Source: Nageia nagi (lineage: Eukaryota > Pinophyta). Taken from it: a stretch of DNA of 64,000 nucleotides. The stretch is from the NCBI GenBank assembly GCA_050084985.1, contig JBITNC010000001.1, positions 61,318,001-61,382,000 on the forward strand, in the 5' to 3' direction. Numbering within the stretch: the first letter of the stretch is position 1; each line of letters begins with the position of its first letter. Positions 32,137-44,565 of this stretch are shown here, one piece after another. The notes under the pieces are model-generated. The model saw only the letters and a list, made by a program, of their open reading frames with translations. It was not told where the DNA came from and searched no databases. The position numbers and the translations under genes were made by a program.

Positions 32137-32873
32137 TGTTAACACCTAAAAAAGAATTTTAATTTAATTAAAATACCCTTTTTAGGTATTTTAAATTATT
32201 TATTTAAGTTATTATATAAATACCTTTATCAATGTGCACTCTCATCTACCTTTATGTTTTATGGTAACAGGTCAATCAACATCGTAATAAGCCCAAGGAG
32301 AAGCCTTAACACTCTACCTGTTACATATAAAAGTGGAAGGGTGTGCATGATCATAGACATGATGTGATATTACAAAATCTTGAATCCTATATAGGTGATA
32401 ATTACTTGTGTCATTATAGAATGGTGTTTTGTAATGCCACATATCAATTCTAGAAATTGTTATACTCTAAGCTTTGCATTCTTGGTATATTTTACTCATT
32501 TGTGAGTGATATTCTATGAAACAAAAGCAAGGAAATGATATCAAGCAAATGACAAGGCTAAAATAGAAAGGTACCTAAACATCATTGTTGGATTCTTGGC
32601 ACCATCGTTGGTTTAAGGCTAAATTTTGGGCTCTATTCTTTGGAAATTCTTGTCATTCATCCCATTTTGTCTAAATATCATCTTCAATCATCATCATAAG
32701 TAAAGTATATGTTTGTATATTTCATTTTCCAATTTTGATAGGTTAAGATCAAATAGGTCATTATCATTATTTGTATCATTTATTTTATGTAATTTTGTGG
32801 TTAAATTGGTAAATTTAATATACTATAAATAACCCTAATTTAGTAATACTTTTATTATTTTTTGGTTATAACA
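32137..32873 (+). repeat. TE3 5' LTR
   Basis: This 737-bp LTR is paired with 45331-46066. It starts with aacacctaaaaaagaattttaa-type sequence and ends tttttggttataaca. It is followed directly by the primer-binding site. Confidence 0.93.
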
Positions 32874-32874
32874 A

Positions 32875-32891
32875 TTGATGAACCCAACTTG
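32875..32891 (+). promoter_or_regulatory. TE3 primer-binding site (decayed)
   Basis: TTGATGAACCCAACTTG follows the LTR end by one base. It probably derives from TGGTGAACCC..., the second G now A. TE6 has a similar site on the minus strand next to its 5' LTR. The primer tRNA is not identified. Confidence 0.55.
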
Positions 32892-32981
32892 TTTTCGATA
32901 CATCACTATATCCTTCACTAGTTATACCAAAACCCTAAGGTTATAGATAGGACTAATATCAATTTTTCAAGTTTTTTAGAA

Positions 32982-33560
32982 ATGGAACCTATCAATTTTC
33001 TTTCAATGCTCAATATATTTGATGAGATTACCAAAGCTAATCTAAAGAAGATGCTTTATGGAAATGAAGAGCGAAGTGATGCCTCTAACATTAGGGGCAA
33101 TCATCCATCTACTGGTATTATTCCACCTATATCTAGAGATTCAAATCCATTATGGGATGAAATCTGTAACACAAGGGCACCAAATAGAAACTATTTTCAA
33201 TACATATAATGGTGAAGGAGATCCTATGGCTCATATCAAGGCTTTCAAAATGAAGTTTGAATTAAAATTTGGGATCATTGATAATCTGATGGCTAAATAT
33301 CTACCTACTGTATTTAGAGGTGATGCATTAAATTGGTACTTCTTTCACCTACTAAATCTAGTAATTGTTATGTACAACTCCTTTTAGAATTTTATATCCA
33401 TTTCAAATATCATGCTTTTAGACAAATGAGAGTTTTTGATCTAGTTATTGCCATCCAAGGTGAAATAAAATATTTAAAAATTTTACCCAATCATTTCAAA
33501 TTATTTGGAGCATGATCCTTGAACCCTTTTTTCAAAACCATGTCATATCCATATTTTTCC
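32982..33560 (+). pseudogene. TE3 gag
   Basis: ATG at 32982 (MEPINFLSMLNIF) opens 75 codons, then the frame shifts to 33058-33387. That piece contains the capsid motif YNGEGDPMAHIKAFKMKFEL and FRGDALNWYF (Retrotrans_gag). No complete zinc knuckle is seen before protease; the region 33560-34246 is interrupted coding or linker sequence. Confidence 0.75.
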
Positions 33561-34246
33561 ATAACATAAACTCTAAACTAAGATTTTAATCCCTAGATTA
33601 TATAACTTTGCCATTCATAGAGACTATCAACAAGCTTACATAAGAGAGGTGTTTAGTTGATATGGATGACCTAAAATATGGAAACCCTATCAAAGAGTCA
33701 AAAGGATCTAGATATATATATAAAAAAAAAAAAGTGGAAAAAGAGATCCATGCCATAGAAGAGACACCATCCAAAGAAGGACAAAAGAGTGAAGTCAAAT
33801 AATAATTAAAGAAGAAAAATAGGTTAGCTTAGGCTCCTACCATGATGTTCAAGAATTTCTTATGACTTATCAAACCTGATCCAAAATTGGAACTGGACCC
33901 TCATGATGATAAACCTAGTTGGTACAATGATGCAAAATTTTATGATTTTCACAAGGTTAAAGGTTAGAAAATAAATTCTTCATGATTTTATGGAAATAGT
34001 TACTAAAAATATTAGATGAAAAACTCCACTATGAAGCCCATGCAGTTGATTTACAGAACACAAAATAACTTTTATCAAATATCATTTTTAATGAAAACTA
34101 ATGCGATGCCATTAGGAGAGGAATGCCTAAAGCAAATTTCCATCCAATAAATATAGAGAGAATGGAAGTCCCTCATAATTATATTCCAAAACACCTACTT
34201 GAGAAACTAAAGGTAACATCTGGCAAGATAAAGTATTTTTGAACTC

Positions 34247-34739
34247 TTGCAATTATCAATTGGTCATAGAAATGGTTTATTTGATGCACTTAAGAAAATT
34301 GAAGTTGATGCGGATATCCTTGTAGATAAATTTGTAAATTTGGTAGCTAATATTGATATAGATTTAATATGTAATATGCTCTCTTTTCAAGATAATGAAC
34401 TGCCTAGTGAAGATATCATTGAAAAGAATTTAGGCTTGTATATCCATGTTAATATTGATGGTATTCTTGTTAAAAAAATATTGATTGATATTGGATCTTT
34501 TCATTTATGAAAAAATGAAAACAACAACAATAAACATTAAAGGGTTTGATAATACTCAAAGGGAATGCATTGGTTATGTCACTATGCCTATTGAAGTAGG
34601 TGGTAAATCTATTGATCACAAGGTTTATATTTTTCAAATAAATTTACCATATAACATTTTTTTGGGAAGGCCATGGATCCATAATATTAGGGTTTTCACT
34701 TCTATGTTACACCGTTTGATCAAGTTTATACATAAATAA
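34247..34739 (+). pseudogene. TE3 aspartic protease
   Basis: Two overlapping frames cover the fold. The first ends NIDGILVKKILIDIGSFHL, carrying the retropepsin LIDxGS. The second carries IKGFDNTQRECIGYVTMPIE and VYIFQINLPYNIFLGRPWIH, matching the GxIxLPI and LGRPWIH C-terminal motifs. A frameshift of a few bases around 34495 separates them. Confidence 0.82.
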
Positions 34740-35930
34740 AAGAAATTAACTATTCATAAGAAAATAATCCTACAAATGTGTGTTAAGTAGCTGAAAGGTT
34801 TTGGATACCTCATGACTTGGCTGAGGATAAGGGGGCCAATCCATCAATTGAAACAAATATAAGTCTACAAGAGGTAAGCATGGGGACATACAAAATACTA
34901 GAGATTGACATTTAGGAGAACTTTAGAGACCTTGGATGACCACTTTCTATGCCTAAAACCCATCTCTATCGCTCAAATGAGGATGAAATTGAGCACCTCC
35001 ACTTTGTTCATAAGGAGGAAGTTGATATTCTCAAAGATGTTTAGGCTCTATACCACAAAAATGATGAAAAATGTATGTCAAAGATAGATAGTATGACACC
35101 CATTTATCAAATCCCATTTGACAAGGTAAGTCTCCATTTCAATAGTTTTGATTTGGCTTTCTCTAACCATTATATTCAAAAATGTTAATATGGTGGAAAA
35201 TGATTAGGTAAGCATGATCAAGGTATCATAGAGCCTATCCCAAATGAAGATCAACACAAGAGAGCAAATGAGATTGGAATTGATGCTTCTACATCTAGCA
35301 CACTATCACTCTTCACCCATCAAATAGTTGATAGCAATAGCCAGGGCTACATTAGAGACTTATGGAAGAGTGGTTGCATTGTACCATGATGCATGGTCCC
35401 ATGAAAGAATTATATACTTACTATGTAGATCCATTCTTACCCCCTATAAATCTAGTTCAAGTGGACATTTTTTAGAATGATGATGCCATCCTAGAGAAGC
35501 TGGGAGCATGAAGTGAGTTCCCAAAGTCTAGTGAGAAGAGGCTCACAGCATGGTTCTTATGACATGAAGCTTATTTTGGTGAGGAGGTATGCATAAATGA
35601 TGCAAAAATTATAGGTTAATCCCTTACCTAATCTCTTTTCTTTCATGCATTTTTTCATTGTGTTAGTCCTAGGTCTAGGTTACTTTTCATTTTACTACTA
35701 GTATCATATTTTTTAAATGGAGTGAAGCTGTTAGGTTCCTAGCATCACCACTTTATTATTTGTGTGTCTTATGGCTGAGTTTGGATGCAAGACTAGGAGA
35801 ATTTCCTATGCCTCCCCAACTTAGTGATGAAATATCTTACCTTAGTGAGGAAATAATAGAACTAAATATCGATACCCAAGGGGACCCACGATTGATCAAA
35901 ATAGGAGCTTGGTTAACCTTGGTAGAATAG
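34740..35930 (+). other. TE3 protease-RT linker
   Basis: Interrupted plus-strand coding sequence lacks a recognisable domain. It matches the position and low conservation of the Tat linker. About 35800-35930 reads PQLSDEISYLSEEIIELNID in one frame. Confidence 0.45.
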
Positions 35931-36720
35931 GAAAGGTACCATGTACTATTAAAAGAGTTTTTTGATGTCTTTTCTTGGTCTTATTCTAATATTCCTGGTC
36001 TTAATCCTAATTTTTTCACTCATATCCTAGTTGTCAATGAAAATGTTAAACATGTTTAACAAAAACCACAAAAATGCATCCTAGAACAACTCTTTCCATT
36101 AAAAAGGAATTTGAAAAATATCTCGTTGTTGGTTTCATTGTTCCTATTGATTATTCTCCTTGGATTTCTAACATTATTCCTAAAACTAAGCCTAATGGTG
36201 AGATAAGATGTACAAATTTTAGGGATATCAACAAGGTATGTCCCAAAGATGCCTTTCCTTTGCCTAACATTGATATGATTGTAGATTCAATTATAGATCG
36301 TGAAATGTTATCTTTCATATATGGTTTTTTTTGCTATAATCAAATAAGGATCAAGAAGGAGGATCAACATAAGACAACTTTTGTTACTCCTTGGAACACA
36401 TTTTGTTGGGTAGTCAAGCAATTTGGTATAAAGAATGAAGGTACAACTTATCAGAGAGATATGGTAAGCATGTTCTATGATACATGACTATATTGAGGTA
36501 TACATTGATGATATTTTAGCAAAATTTCCAAACAAATATGATCATATTTCTAATTTGAGGAAGATCTTTCAAAGAATGAGTGAATACAAGTTGAAGTTAA
36601 AACCTCAAAAGTGTGCATTGCAAATATCATAGGGTAAATTGCTTAGTTTCATTATATCACAAAGAGGCATTGAGGTGGATACTAATAAAGACACAACCAA
36701 TATACCACCTCCATATAATT
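35931..36720 (+). pseudogene. TE3 reverse transcriptase
   Basis: The region opens with LLKEFFDVFSWSYSNIPGL, the conserved lead-in to Tat RT. The piece 36074-36487 has RCTNFRDINKVCPKDAFPLP and NIDMIVDSI. The catalytic box YIDDILAK follows in another frame, with YIDD at 36501-36512, then a LGxxIS-like segment (SFIISQRGIEVD). The catalytic Asp pair is intact, but at least one frameshift and several stops are present. Confidence 0.88.
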
Positions 36721-36889
36721 TAAAAGACTTGCAAAGTCTTTCTAGTAAAGTAAGCAATCAAAAGATTCACTTTTGAGTTAGTAGATATGACATCTCCTTT
36801 TTCTCACTTGTTAAATAAAGGTGAGAAATTCATTTGGTATGAAAAGTGTCAAAAATATTGAGATAAAATCAAATAGTATCTCACTAATC

Positions 36890-37840
36890 CTATAGTCTTA
36901 ACACCTTATGATTTGAAAAAGAGATCATTACTTTATGTTTCAACAACCATAAATTCCTTAGGGGCAATGTTGGCTTAGAAAGATGATAATAATAAGGAGA
37001 GAGCAATTATTACATTAGTAAGATTGCTTGATTATGAGACAAGGTATAATCCAATCAAGAAGATGTTCTTTGCAATAGTATTCTCAATAAAAAATTAAAG
37101 ACATCACATGCTCAAAAATACAACATATGTCATAGCTCATGTTGATCCACTCAGATATCTCATGTCCAAATCCTACTTGTATAGAAGAGCTATGAAATGG
37201 GTGATGTTGCTTTAGGAATTTGATTTGATATTTATCACTCATAAATCAATTAAAGGACAAGCTATAATATAATTCATCATTAACCATCCATGAAATAAAG
37301 TATCATATACATAGAAAGAGTTTTTGAATGAATTGGAGTGCCGGATCACCTGCACTGCTAGCACCATCACTAGAATTTAACATCACTGTTGGGATGAAGA
37401 ACCTAATTTTATTGAGGTTTATGTTGGATTAATGAAATAAAATGATTGGATGTTGTACTTAAATGGTTTGAAGCGTATTCATAAAGTTGGGGTTGGAATT
37501 TTCCTAATCAATCCTCATGGTGATGTTATCCCTATGTCTTATCATTTAAGTTTTGATTACACTAACAGCATGGCAAAGTATGAGGCTCTTAAATTGGGTT
37601 TGAAGGTTTCAATAATTCTCAAGGTGAATAGGATACAAATCTTTGGTGATTATTAGATAATAGTAAAGAAAGTGTCCAACATATACAACACCAATGATAC
37701 AAAATTGCAACCATATAAGGAAATGGTAGAAAATCTCCTCATGTACTTCTTTGAGTATTAGATTCATAGCATCCCAAGATAAAACAATAGGTATGTTGAT
37801 GCAATGGCTAGTATTGCTTCCCTTTTTCCTTTTGACATAG
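36890..37840 (+). pseudogene. TE3 RNase H and second (archaeal-type) RNase H
   Basis: The first RNase H reads SLLYVSTTINSLGAMLA through KMFFAIVFSIKN and HHMLKNTTYVIAHVDPLRYL. The second (37450-37840) reads GVGIFLINPHGDVIP, YTNSMAKYEALKLGLK and, after stops, VDAMASIASLFPFDI. The dual arrangement marks Tat. TE7 interrupts the frame exactly after FPFDI. Joining across TE7 gives EQTILKIKN directly after, as expected for the integrase lead-in. Confidence 0.85.
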
Positions 37841-38849
37841 TGTTGGGGAATTTTCTTTTCTACCTTACTAATAGGCAACTATGGTTGCAAGGCTTGTAGA
37901 AAGATACCTACACCTAAGTGATAGGTCATGACCCCTACCCGCTATGAGGATTGGGTACCTCAAAGGTTTCATGATGGATGTGCAAGAGGATGCTTAGGTG
38001 ACTTGTTGAGATGTGTAAAGCTATCTCCAACTCAAATACTATTTTTTAACTAAGTACTCGAACGGTCCCTATCTATAGAAAGTGTTTATTTCTTAAAGAA
38101 AAAATAAAAGGGTAGGTTGTGAAATCCACATAAAAAAATGAAATATAAAAGAAAAGGTTGAATAGATAGTGATATGTGATTTTGACACAAAAGCTCAATG
38201 GTATTACCAACTAGTACAGGCTTCAAGAATCAACTCTCACATGCTAGTCATGGGTTCCACATGCTCCAAATTCGACTTGCTAGTCAACAACATGAATGGC
38301 CTAAAAAGAGAGCTTGAATCTAAGGTAATGGAGATAGATGAGTAAGCATGGGTAGACATTATAAAAGGGATTCAAGTTCCTATTTAAGTGACATATGGTA
38401 GCCATCTCAAGGTGTACAAGTCTATAATGCAAACTATGGATTGTTATACAACCATACACTTCTTACAATGCTTCTAAAAATATTCAAGTACTCTTTTTTC
38501 CACCTTAAACAAATTTACAAAATGCACCAAGTATTCAATACATCATAAGATAATAACATACATTCATATTCATAGTTCCAAATGAGAGCATTTACTATTT
38601 AATTACTTGGAATATATCACATTCACAAATTCAAAAAACTTGTAAGCTTGAAAGTATTAAGTAAGTTCTCTAGTTTTGCAAAGTGTTTAATCCCTTACAA
38701 ATGAGCCCAAATGTCCTATAAATAGGTTATATATCAACCTTAAATGTTTCCCTAACCCTAATTTTAAAATATAAGAAAATACAAATTGATAAACCAGAAA
38801 TTACCATATGGCATTACAAAATGTCTTCCAAGCTTGTGGGAGCAAATCC
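37841..38849. other. Left part of TE7
   Basis: No open frame above 60 codons is present. On the plus strand 38160-38360 reads as a possible coding scrap (NNMNGLKRELESKVMEIDE) with stops on both sides. It does not match the right end, so it is not a recognisable LTR. Confidence 0.35.
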
Positions 38850-41549
38850 TCATCCATCACAAGATTGGGTATCAAATAATCAATATAATAAAAGTATTTT
38901 ATTAAAATAAGTGTCTATTCTTGAAAATAAAATAACAAAATATGTAAGTTGTGACTAAGATGAATGTTGGACCAAAGCCTTAATGCATCCCTTGAAATCC
39001 TTGTCCAAGAATTTGGTCATGAGCTCCAATCCACACAACATCTCTGATAGCTTTGACCTACTCCCAACAACACAATGTCCAACCTATTCAACCATCCTCT
39101 ACATGTCATTCTTCCAAGAATGAGATCTCAATAGGTGTCTTAGGTGACTTATAGTTTGATAGGTGTTGACATCATTGATCATGATCAAATTATGAAGGAA
39201 TTGTCTAACTTCTGCCACTACTAGGTATTTATTCCTAATGGCAGCATAATTATATATAAACTTGACTTGTAAATCCATCTATTCAAGGTTGGATTTTTCC
39301 TTTTCATTAAGTGCCTCGACCTCCTTTTGTACCTCCTATAAATGAGTAGTTATCTAATTAACAACACCTAAGTAGAACTAATAATCCTCATAAAAATTCA
39401 CATCCTCAAGCCTTTGATCCTGTGTCATCTCAAACTTTATTATCATTGGCTTTCACAAATGTATAATCCTAATAAGGTTGGCTCTCTCCACCATAATTTC
39501 TTTCATTTTTTATTCCTTGAGTGTGACCTTCTATAATGCACAAATGAACTATTACACCATAGCCAAGACTTCATCAATCACCTCCTATTTTATTGCAATC
39601 ATACCCTTCTTGAGGGGTTTTATCTTTTAAAGCTCCCCTATGGGTACCTTAGCTGAATCTAACTCTATAGTAAATCATTTATATGCAACTAACTCATTAT
39701 GAGTCTTTTTATCTCCTTTTCTTTCATCATCCCATATTTAGTAATAGCCTCAATGTTGGATATGATCATATATTTTTGACCAGCTAAACTAATAGGACAT
39801 GTATTGATGATCTGGTTTACCTATTTGAGGTTTTTAGGTCATTGGGGGTTATCCTTATCTGTAATTATAGTCTTGATGTGAATTGCATTATTGGCCAACT
39901 GTACATAAGTATGGGACTTACCAAGACAAGTAGAGCTTTTTCCAATATGATCATTCTCTTCTCTCACTCCAAAATCCTCCCTGACATCCGTGTTAAACAC
40001 ATCCAGACACTCCTCCATATTAAATCCCCATTCACCTATAGGTGATGGATTATAAGTTTTAACAACTCCTTCCTAAATGGTGGTGGTGCTTTTCCTAGCC
40101 CTTTTCAAGGGTCTTACCTCTTCTTCAACAAGCTCTATAGAGGCCTTCGTTTTCCATGACTATGAAGTCCTCTTTAGCTTGGCTCTTCTTTATGATTGTG
40201 AATGCATTCATTATTCATATGATTTCTTCCTCTCCATGTAAAATTGGTGAATCATGTGGTTGGGATCATAATTATTGGTAAAAGGAATATTCTTAAAGTT
40301 GAATCTCTCTAACTCCTCCTTCATGGTGTCAATGTTTGCCCAAGTCATGCACTAATATTCATCCACTATGATTGATAAGTTTGAGGTAGCCAATTTCTTT
40401 TATGATACATGTTCATGCACATAGGCCAAATGCCTCCTTATCTCCATAAATAATAGTATGTTACTCCCAAAACTTGGTAATTGATATGGTTGCATGGTTG
40501 AGTAGTGGATTTTGATGTAGGAATAGTGTTCATGATGGAGGAAGAAGTCCCCATGCTTCTTCAATGCATCTTGGGTTGAGTTAGAGATCCTAGCCACTAT
40601 GATTTGTTCTTTGAAATCCTTGTATATATCATACTCCCATCCATCATTATTTATGATGAAACTATCCCATCTTCTCTTGAGATTCAATTAGGGGTAACAC
40701 TTCCATACAACATATGTCCCTTTTTCAATCCATGCTACTTCCCTTTTAGCCATGGGCCTATACTTATCATGGAGAAACAAGTACACTAGGTATGAATTGA
40801 GGTAAAATTTGTGAGTGGTTCCCATGGATGATAACTAATCAAAAATTGTGTTACTCAACACCTTACTTCACTTGATCCTCTTTCATCTAGCAATCTCAAT
40901 GATGAAGCCAAAGAACTCTTTCCTGAATTTGGAAGCATCATCCTTCCTAAGAACTCTAGACAACATCAAGATCATCAACTCAACTGAAGGGTAGAAATTG
41001 GAGCAAGGGCATTTACAAGAGAATTCCCTTTGAGTCCATGATGTTCATATAGCATCCAATTCTTGATTGCAATGGTGTTCATGTGAATATCTTGGTAGCA
41101 TGCTAGTGACTTTACTTTATTCTAATCAAAATTTCCCTTTGAAGTCTATTGGAATGCCATTTAGATGGCATCAATGTTGAATTCCATAATGATATCCCCC
41201 TTGATGTCTTAGAGGACTCTCTCTCCCTTTTTCCAATGATGACCAACCTTAATGCATAATTAAGGAAAATGAGTTGTGAATGGAATGAATGCACAAGTGG
41301 AGAGCCCTAGAAGAATATAATATCTTGTTTGAGGTCATTGACTAGAAACACAAGCATTTTCTCCCTCATTTGCATAGGATCAACATATTTCAAATAAATA
41401 TCTTTAATGGTAGCAAGACCATTAATAAATAATATAGCCCCTTGGGAAAGGGATTCTTGTATTTCAAAAATGGTGATAATGTAATCTTATCTTAGTCATT
41501 TGAGGTCCCTAGCAAAGTCTTTAGCTAAATTGCTCTTAGAAGTAGTCAT
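38850..41549 (-). pseudogene. TE7 minus-strand gene, decayed (unrecognised)
   Basis: A likely start is the ATG ending at 41549 (MTTSKSNLAKDFARDLK), about 210 bp downstream of a TATA box. Coherent protein-like sequence with scattered stops then continues leftwards: ESLSQGAILFINGLATIKDI, FYLNSYLVYLFLHDKYRPMA, and the open piece 40400-40687 (DSFIINNDGWEYDIYKDFKE, HGDFFLHHEHYSYIKIHYST). The part below 39900 is less clear and may be helical. Total length would be about 800-900 residues. It is not pol-like, and I know no family for it. Most interruptions are TAA, TAG or TGA at plausible Gln, Arg or Trp codons, so it was probably functional at insertion. Confidence 0.45.
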
Positions 41550-41757
41550 GATGTTCAAGCTTGCAATGAGGTCTTCCAAGGGTGATGTGTGGGTTTCCAA
41601 GTGGTGAAGGCACCCAATTTTGTATTATCTTATCTCATAAATGCTTATGAAAGCCATAGGATCAATGTGATGAAATTCAAACTCAAAAATCTATAATTTT
41701 GGTACAAAAGTAGAAGAGGAGTGCAATTTGAATTTGAGAAATGAGGTCCCCAAGATT

Positions 41758-41767
41758 GTATTTATAG
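41758..41767 (-). promoter_or_regulatory. TATA box of the TE7 gene
   Basis: The minus strand reads CTATAAATAC, about 210 bp upstream of the proposed start codon at 41549. Its position between the palindrome array and the coding region fits a Pol II core promoter. Confidence 0.55.
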
Positions 41768-41933
41768 CTTAAACTAGCTTACAACAAACCCTAGTTGTCT
41801 AGGTCAAGGAGGAAAATGCATCTTATCCATCCATTTGGTTGACCTTGGGATGTGTGCCTATACTAAATTTCATGTCCAACCAACTAGGACCAAATGTAGG
41901 GGTTCTAGGGCTCTTTCAGGCTTGGTACACACC

Positions 41934-42880
41934 CAAAAAAGATAAGATTTTATATTTATAAATCATACACCAACCTTGGGGGTGAGTGTACTTCCCATAT
42001 TGGCCTTCCTTGCTCACTTAGTTGTTCATCTTGACCTTGAAGTTCATCTTAAGGCCTAAACTTGCTTGATTTTTGCTCTTTTTGGTGCCCAAGCTCATCA
42101 AATTCCACCTTTAACCTCTACCTAAACACTCCATAATCTTGACATATGGTTCAAAAAGTTAAGTTTTTATCTTTTTGATGCATCTGCAAGCCTCTCTAGC
42201 CTCTCCAATTTGAGCATATGATCTAGAAAGATAAGATTTTATCTTTTCTAGGCATGTGCTAGCCTCTAAATGGCCACATTTTCCTTTTTGTGAGTTCCTA
42301 CTTCCATGCCTTAGCTAAATTTTCATGATTTATCCTTACTAAAGGCTTCCTAGGTTTGGTAAATGATTCAAAAAATAAATATATTATCTTTTGAAATCAT
42401 ATGCTAGCCATCTTGGAGCTATTGGAGTTGATTCTAGGGTTTTAGGCTTCATCTTTGGCCAAATTTCATCTTTTGAATGAAATGGAAGCCATTCTGCATT
42501 AAGTGCATGGTTCAAAAAGATAAGATTTTATCTTTTTGAGGCATTTCCTAGCCTCCTAGATCCTTGGGATTGACTTCATCACTCTTGAACCTATCCTATT
42601 CCTCCTCCCAACATGGTCACATGGTTCAAAAGATAAGATTTTATCTTTTGAAATCATGCATCAACATAAAAGTATCTTATACTTGCCTTTTTTGAACTTG
42701 ATTCAAGTATATTCTTATACTTTCCCTTAGATCATGTTCCAAGAATATAATATTTTATCTTTTGAAGGCATGTGCTAGGCTTGAAAGTAGGCTATATTAC
42801 CTTTTTGGGACTTAACTTCAGTCTGGATAGCTCCCTAACCTAGTCACATGTTTCAAAAAGATAAGATTTTATCTTTTGAA
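41934..42880. repeat. Array of eight imperfect palindromes
   Basis: Near-palindromic units on the core caaaagataagattttatctttt start at about 41934, 42151, 42222, 42366, 42512, 42625, 42737 and 42852. Each arm is about 12-13 nt around a 2-4 nt centre; the unit at 42625-42652 pairs end to end apart from its centre. Most are followed by (g)gcat(g)tgctagcc or atcatgca. Spacing tightens to about 113 bp over the last four. The array lies upstream of the TE7 promoter. Confidence 0.85.
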
Positions 42881-43197
42881 ATCATGCACCATCCCTTGGT
42901 GTGACCCACTATGGCTTGAGTCTATCTTGAATCACCCTAGACTCCATTGATTCTCCTAAGATCGACTTTTGGTTTTCTAGACTTAACCATTTTTTTGAAG
43001 AATTTCATATGTTTAACTTGGTATGACTAAGCCTAGGTGAATGATGAGGCTTGAACCTAGGGTACTTGACATTGAATTTGGGTCTTGTGATATCCCTTGT
43101 ACTAGATGATGCAACAACATGAAAACATGTTCACATGAGGCATTGAGGGTCCCCATAATCATAGGATTTTGGGGCATGTTGTGTTTTAGTTACAACA

Positions 43198-44565
43198 CAT
43201 AAAAGATGAACAAACCATCCTCAAAATCAAAAATCTTGGTAAGCCTTCTCATGAGTGTGTTGTTTAAAATTTTATTCAATATCATTATTTTTTAGCAACT
43301 TGTATTAATGCATGTGAATGGTATCAAGATGTTTTCAATTATATTAAAAATGGTATTGTCCCTACTACTTTTGATCACAATGCATGAATTATACTTAAAG
43401 TATGTCATTATTGGTGGTTTTCTCTATAGAATGTATTTTGATGGTGCTCTCCTTAGATTTCTAATGAGGAATGAAATAGAAATAACACTTCATCAAGCTT
43501 ATGATGGTAAATGTGGTGGTTTCTTTAACAATAAATTGTTTATCAAAAATTGCTTAGACTAGGTTATTATTGGCCTACTATGTTTGAAGATTGTTAATTG
43601 CATGTTATAAAATATGAACAATGTCAAAATAATGTAATACTTCAACCTTCTCCTTCTCATGATTTGCATTCTATTGTCCCTCCTTGGCCATTGTCTATTT
43701 GGGAACTTGATTTTATTAGAAAAATTAACCCTATTTTAAGAGATGGACATAAGTTTATCATTACAGCTATAGAATACTTCACTAAGTGTGTGGAGGTCAT
43801 ACCTATGAAGTCAACAAAATGAGATAAATTTGTTCATTTCTTGTTGAATATATCATTTCTAGATATGATGCACCTTCTAAATTATTTATGGATAATGTTC
43901 CTAGCTTTAAAGGTAATAAAATCAAAGATTTTTGTGCAAAATATCATATTGAAAGGAAATTCTTTACACCCTATTATCCCTAAGAAAATGGTCAAGTTGA
44001 AGTGTCAAATAAGGTCATAAAGAGTATCCTATCCAAAAATGTTGCACAACATTGCAAATATTAGCATGAACAACTCCCTTATGCTTTATGGGCCTATAGG
44101 AATAGAATTAGAACTTCCGTAGGTGCCACTCCCTTTTCTCTAATGTGTGGAGATGAAGTTGTGGTCCCATTATATCTAGAAATCCCATCCCTTTGTGTAT
44201 CCTTAGATGGTCTCATCCCTGATGAAGATAGATGAAAAGCTAGATTGGCCCACCTAAAGGTCCTAAATGAGAAAAGGTTTAATGTTTTAGAACACTTTCA
44301 TGCCTATGATTCACAAATCTAATGAGCCTATAGTAAAAAGATCATCCCTAAAGAGTTTAAGGTAGGTGACCTTATCTTAAAAGAAAATCTTGCCAACACT
44401 AAAGCACTTGAAAATGAAAAGAAAAGTAAGTTTGAATCTAACTAGATTAGTCCTTACATTGTCATTGCAAATTATGGAAAAGGTGCATATAAACTATCTA
44501 CAAGTGAAGGTAAAGAGAAACATAATCCAATCAATGTCATGCATTTGAAATTTTTTTATGTCTGA
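43198..44565 (+). pseudogene. TE3 integrase
   Basis: After TE7 the frame resumes with EQTILKIKNL, then a zinc region in shifting frames (AYDGKCGGFFNNKL; the first His appears lost). The core reads LDFIRKI (first Asp, codon 43709-43711), GHKFIITAIEYFTKCVE, FMDNVPSFKG (second Asp, 43891-43893) and NGQVEVSNK (Glu, 43999-44001). All three catalytic acids remain as codons, but a frameshift separates the first from the second. TAA at 43981-43983 replaces the usual Gln of PYYPQ. The C-terminal domain reads SPYIVIANYGKGAYKL and NPINVMHLKFFY. Confidence 0.87.

Larger units (their letters stand above)
37841..43197 (-). mobile_element. TE7: unclassified 5.4-kb insertion within TE3
   Basis: Limits come from three observations. 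The TE3 pol frame breaks at 37840 and resumes at 43198. The ends are TGTTG and CAACA. Flanking catag (37836-37840) and cataa (43198-43202) form a 5-bp duplication with one transition. These are LTR-element traits, but I could not match the two ends as LTRs. Inside is a decayed minus-strand gene (about 38850-41549) behind a TATA box at 41758-41767, and an eight-fold palindrome array (41934-42880) upstream of that. No transposase or pol motif is visible. It could be a non-autonomous LTR element with one end altered, or a gene-bearing insertion of another class. Confidence 0.6.

Noticed and set aside
41934-42880. CRISPR-like array because of regularly spaced palindromic repeats.
   Set aside because: Repeats are imperfect, spacing varies from about 70 to 215 bp, there are no cas genes, and the context is a plant retrotransposon.
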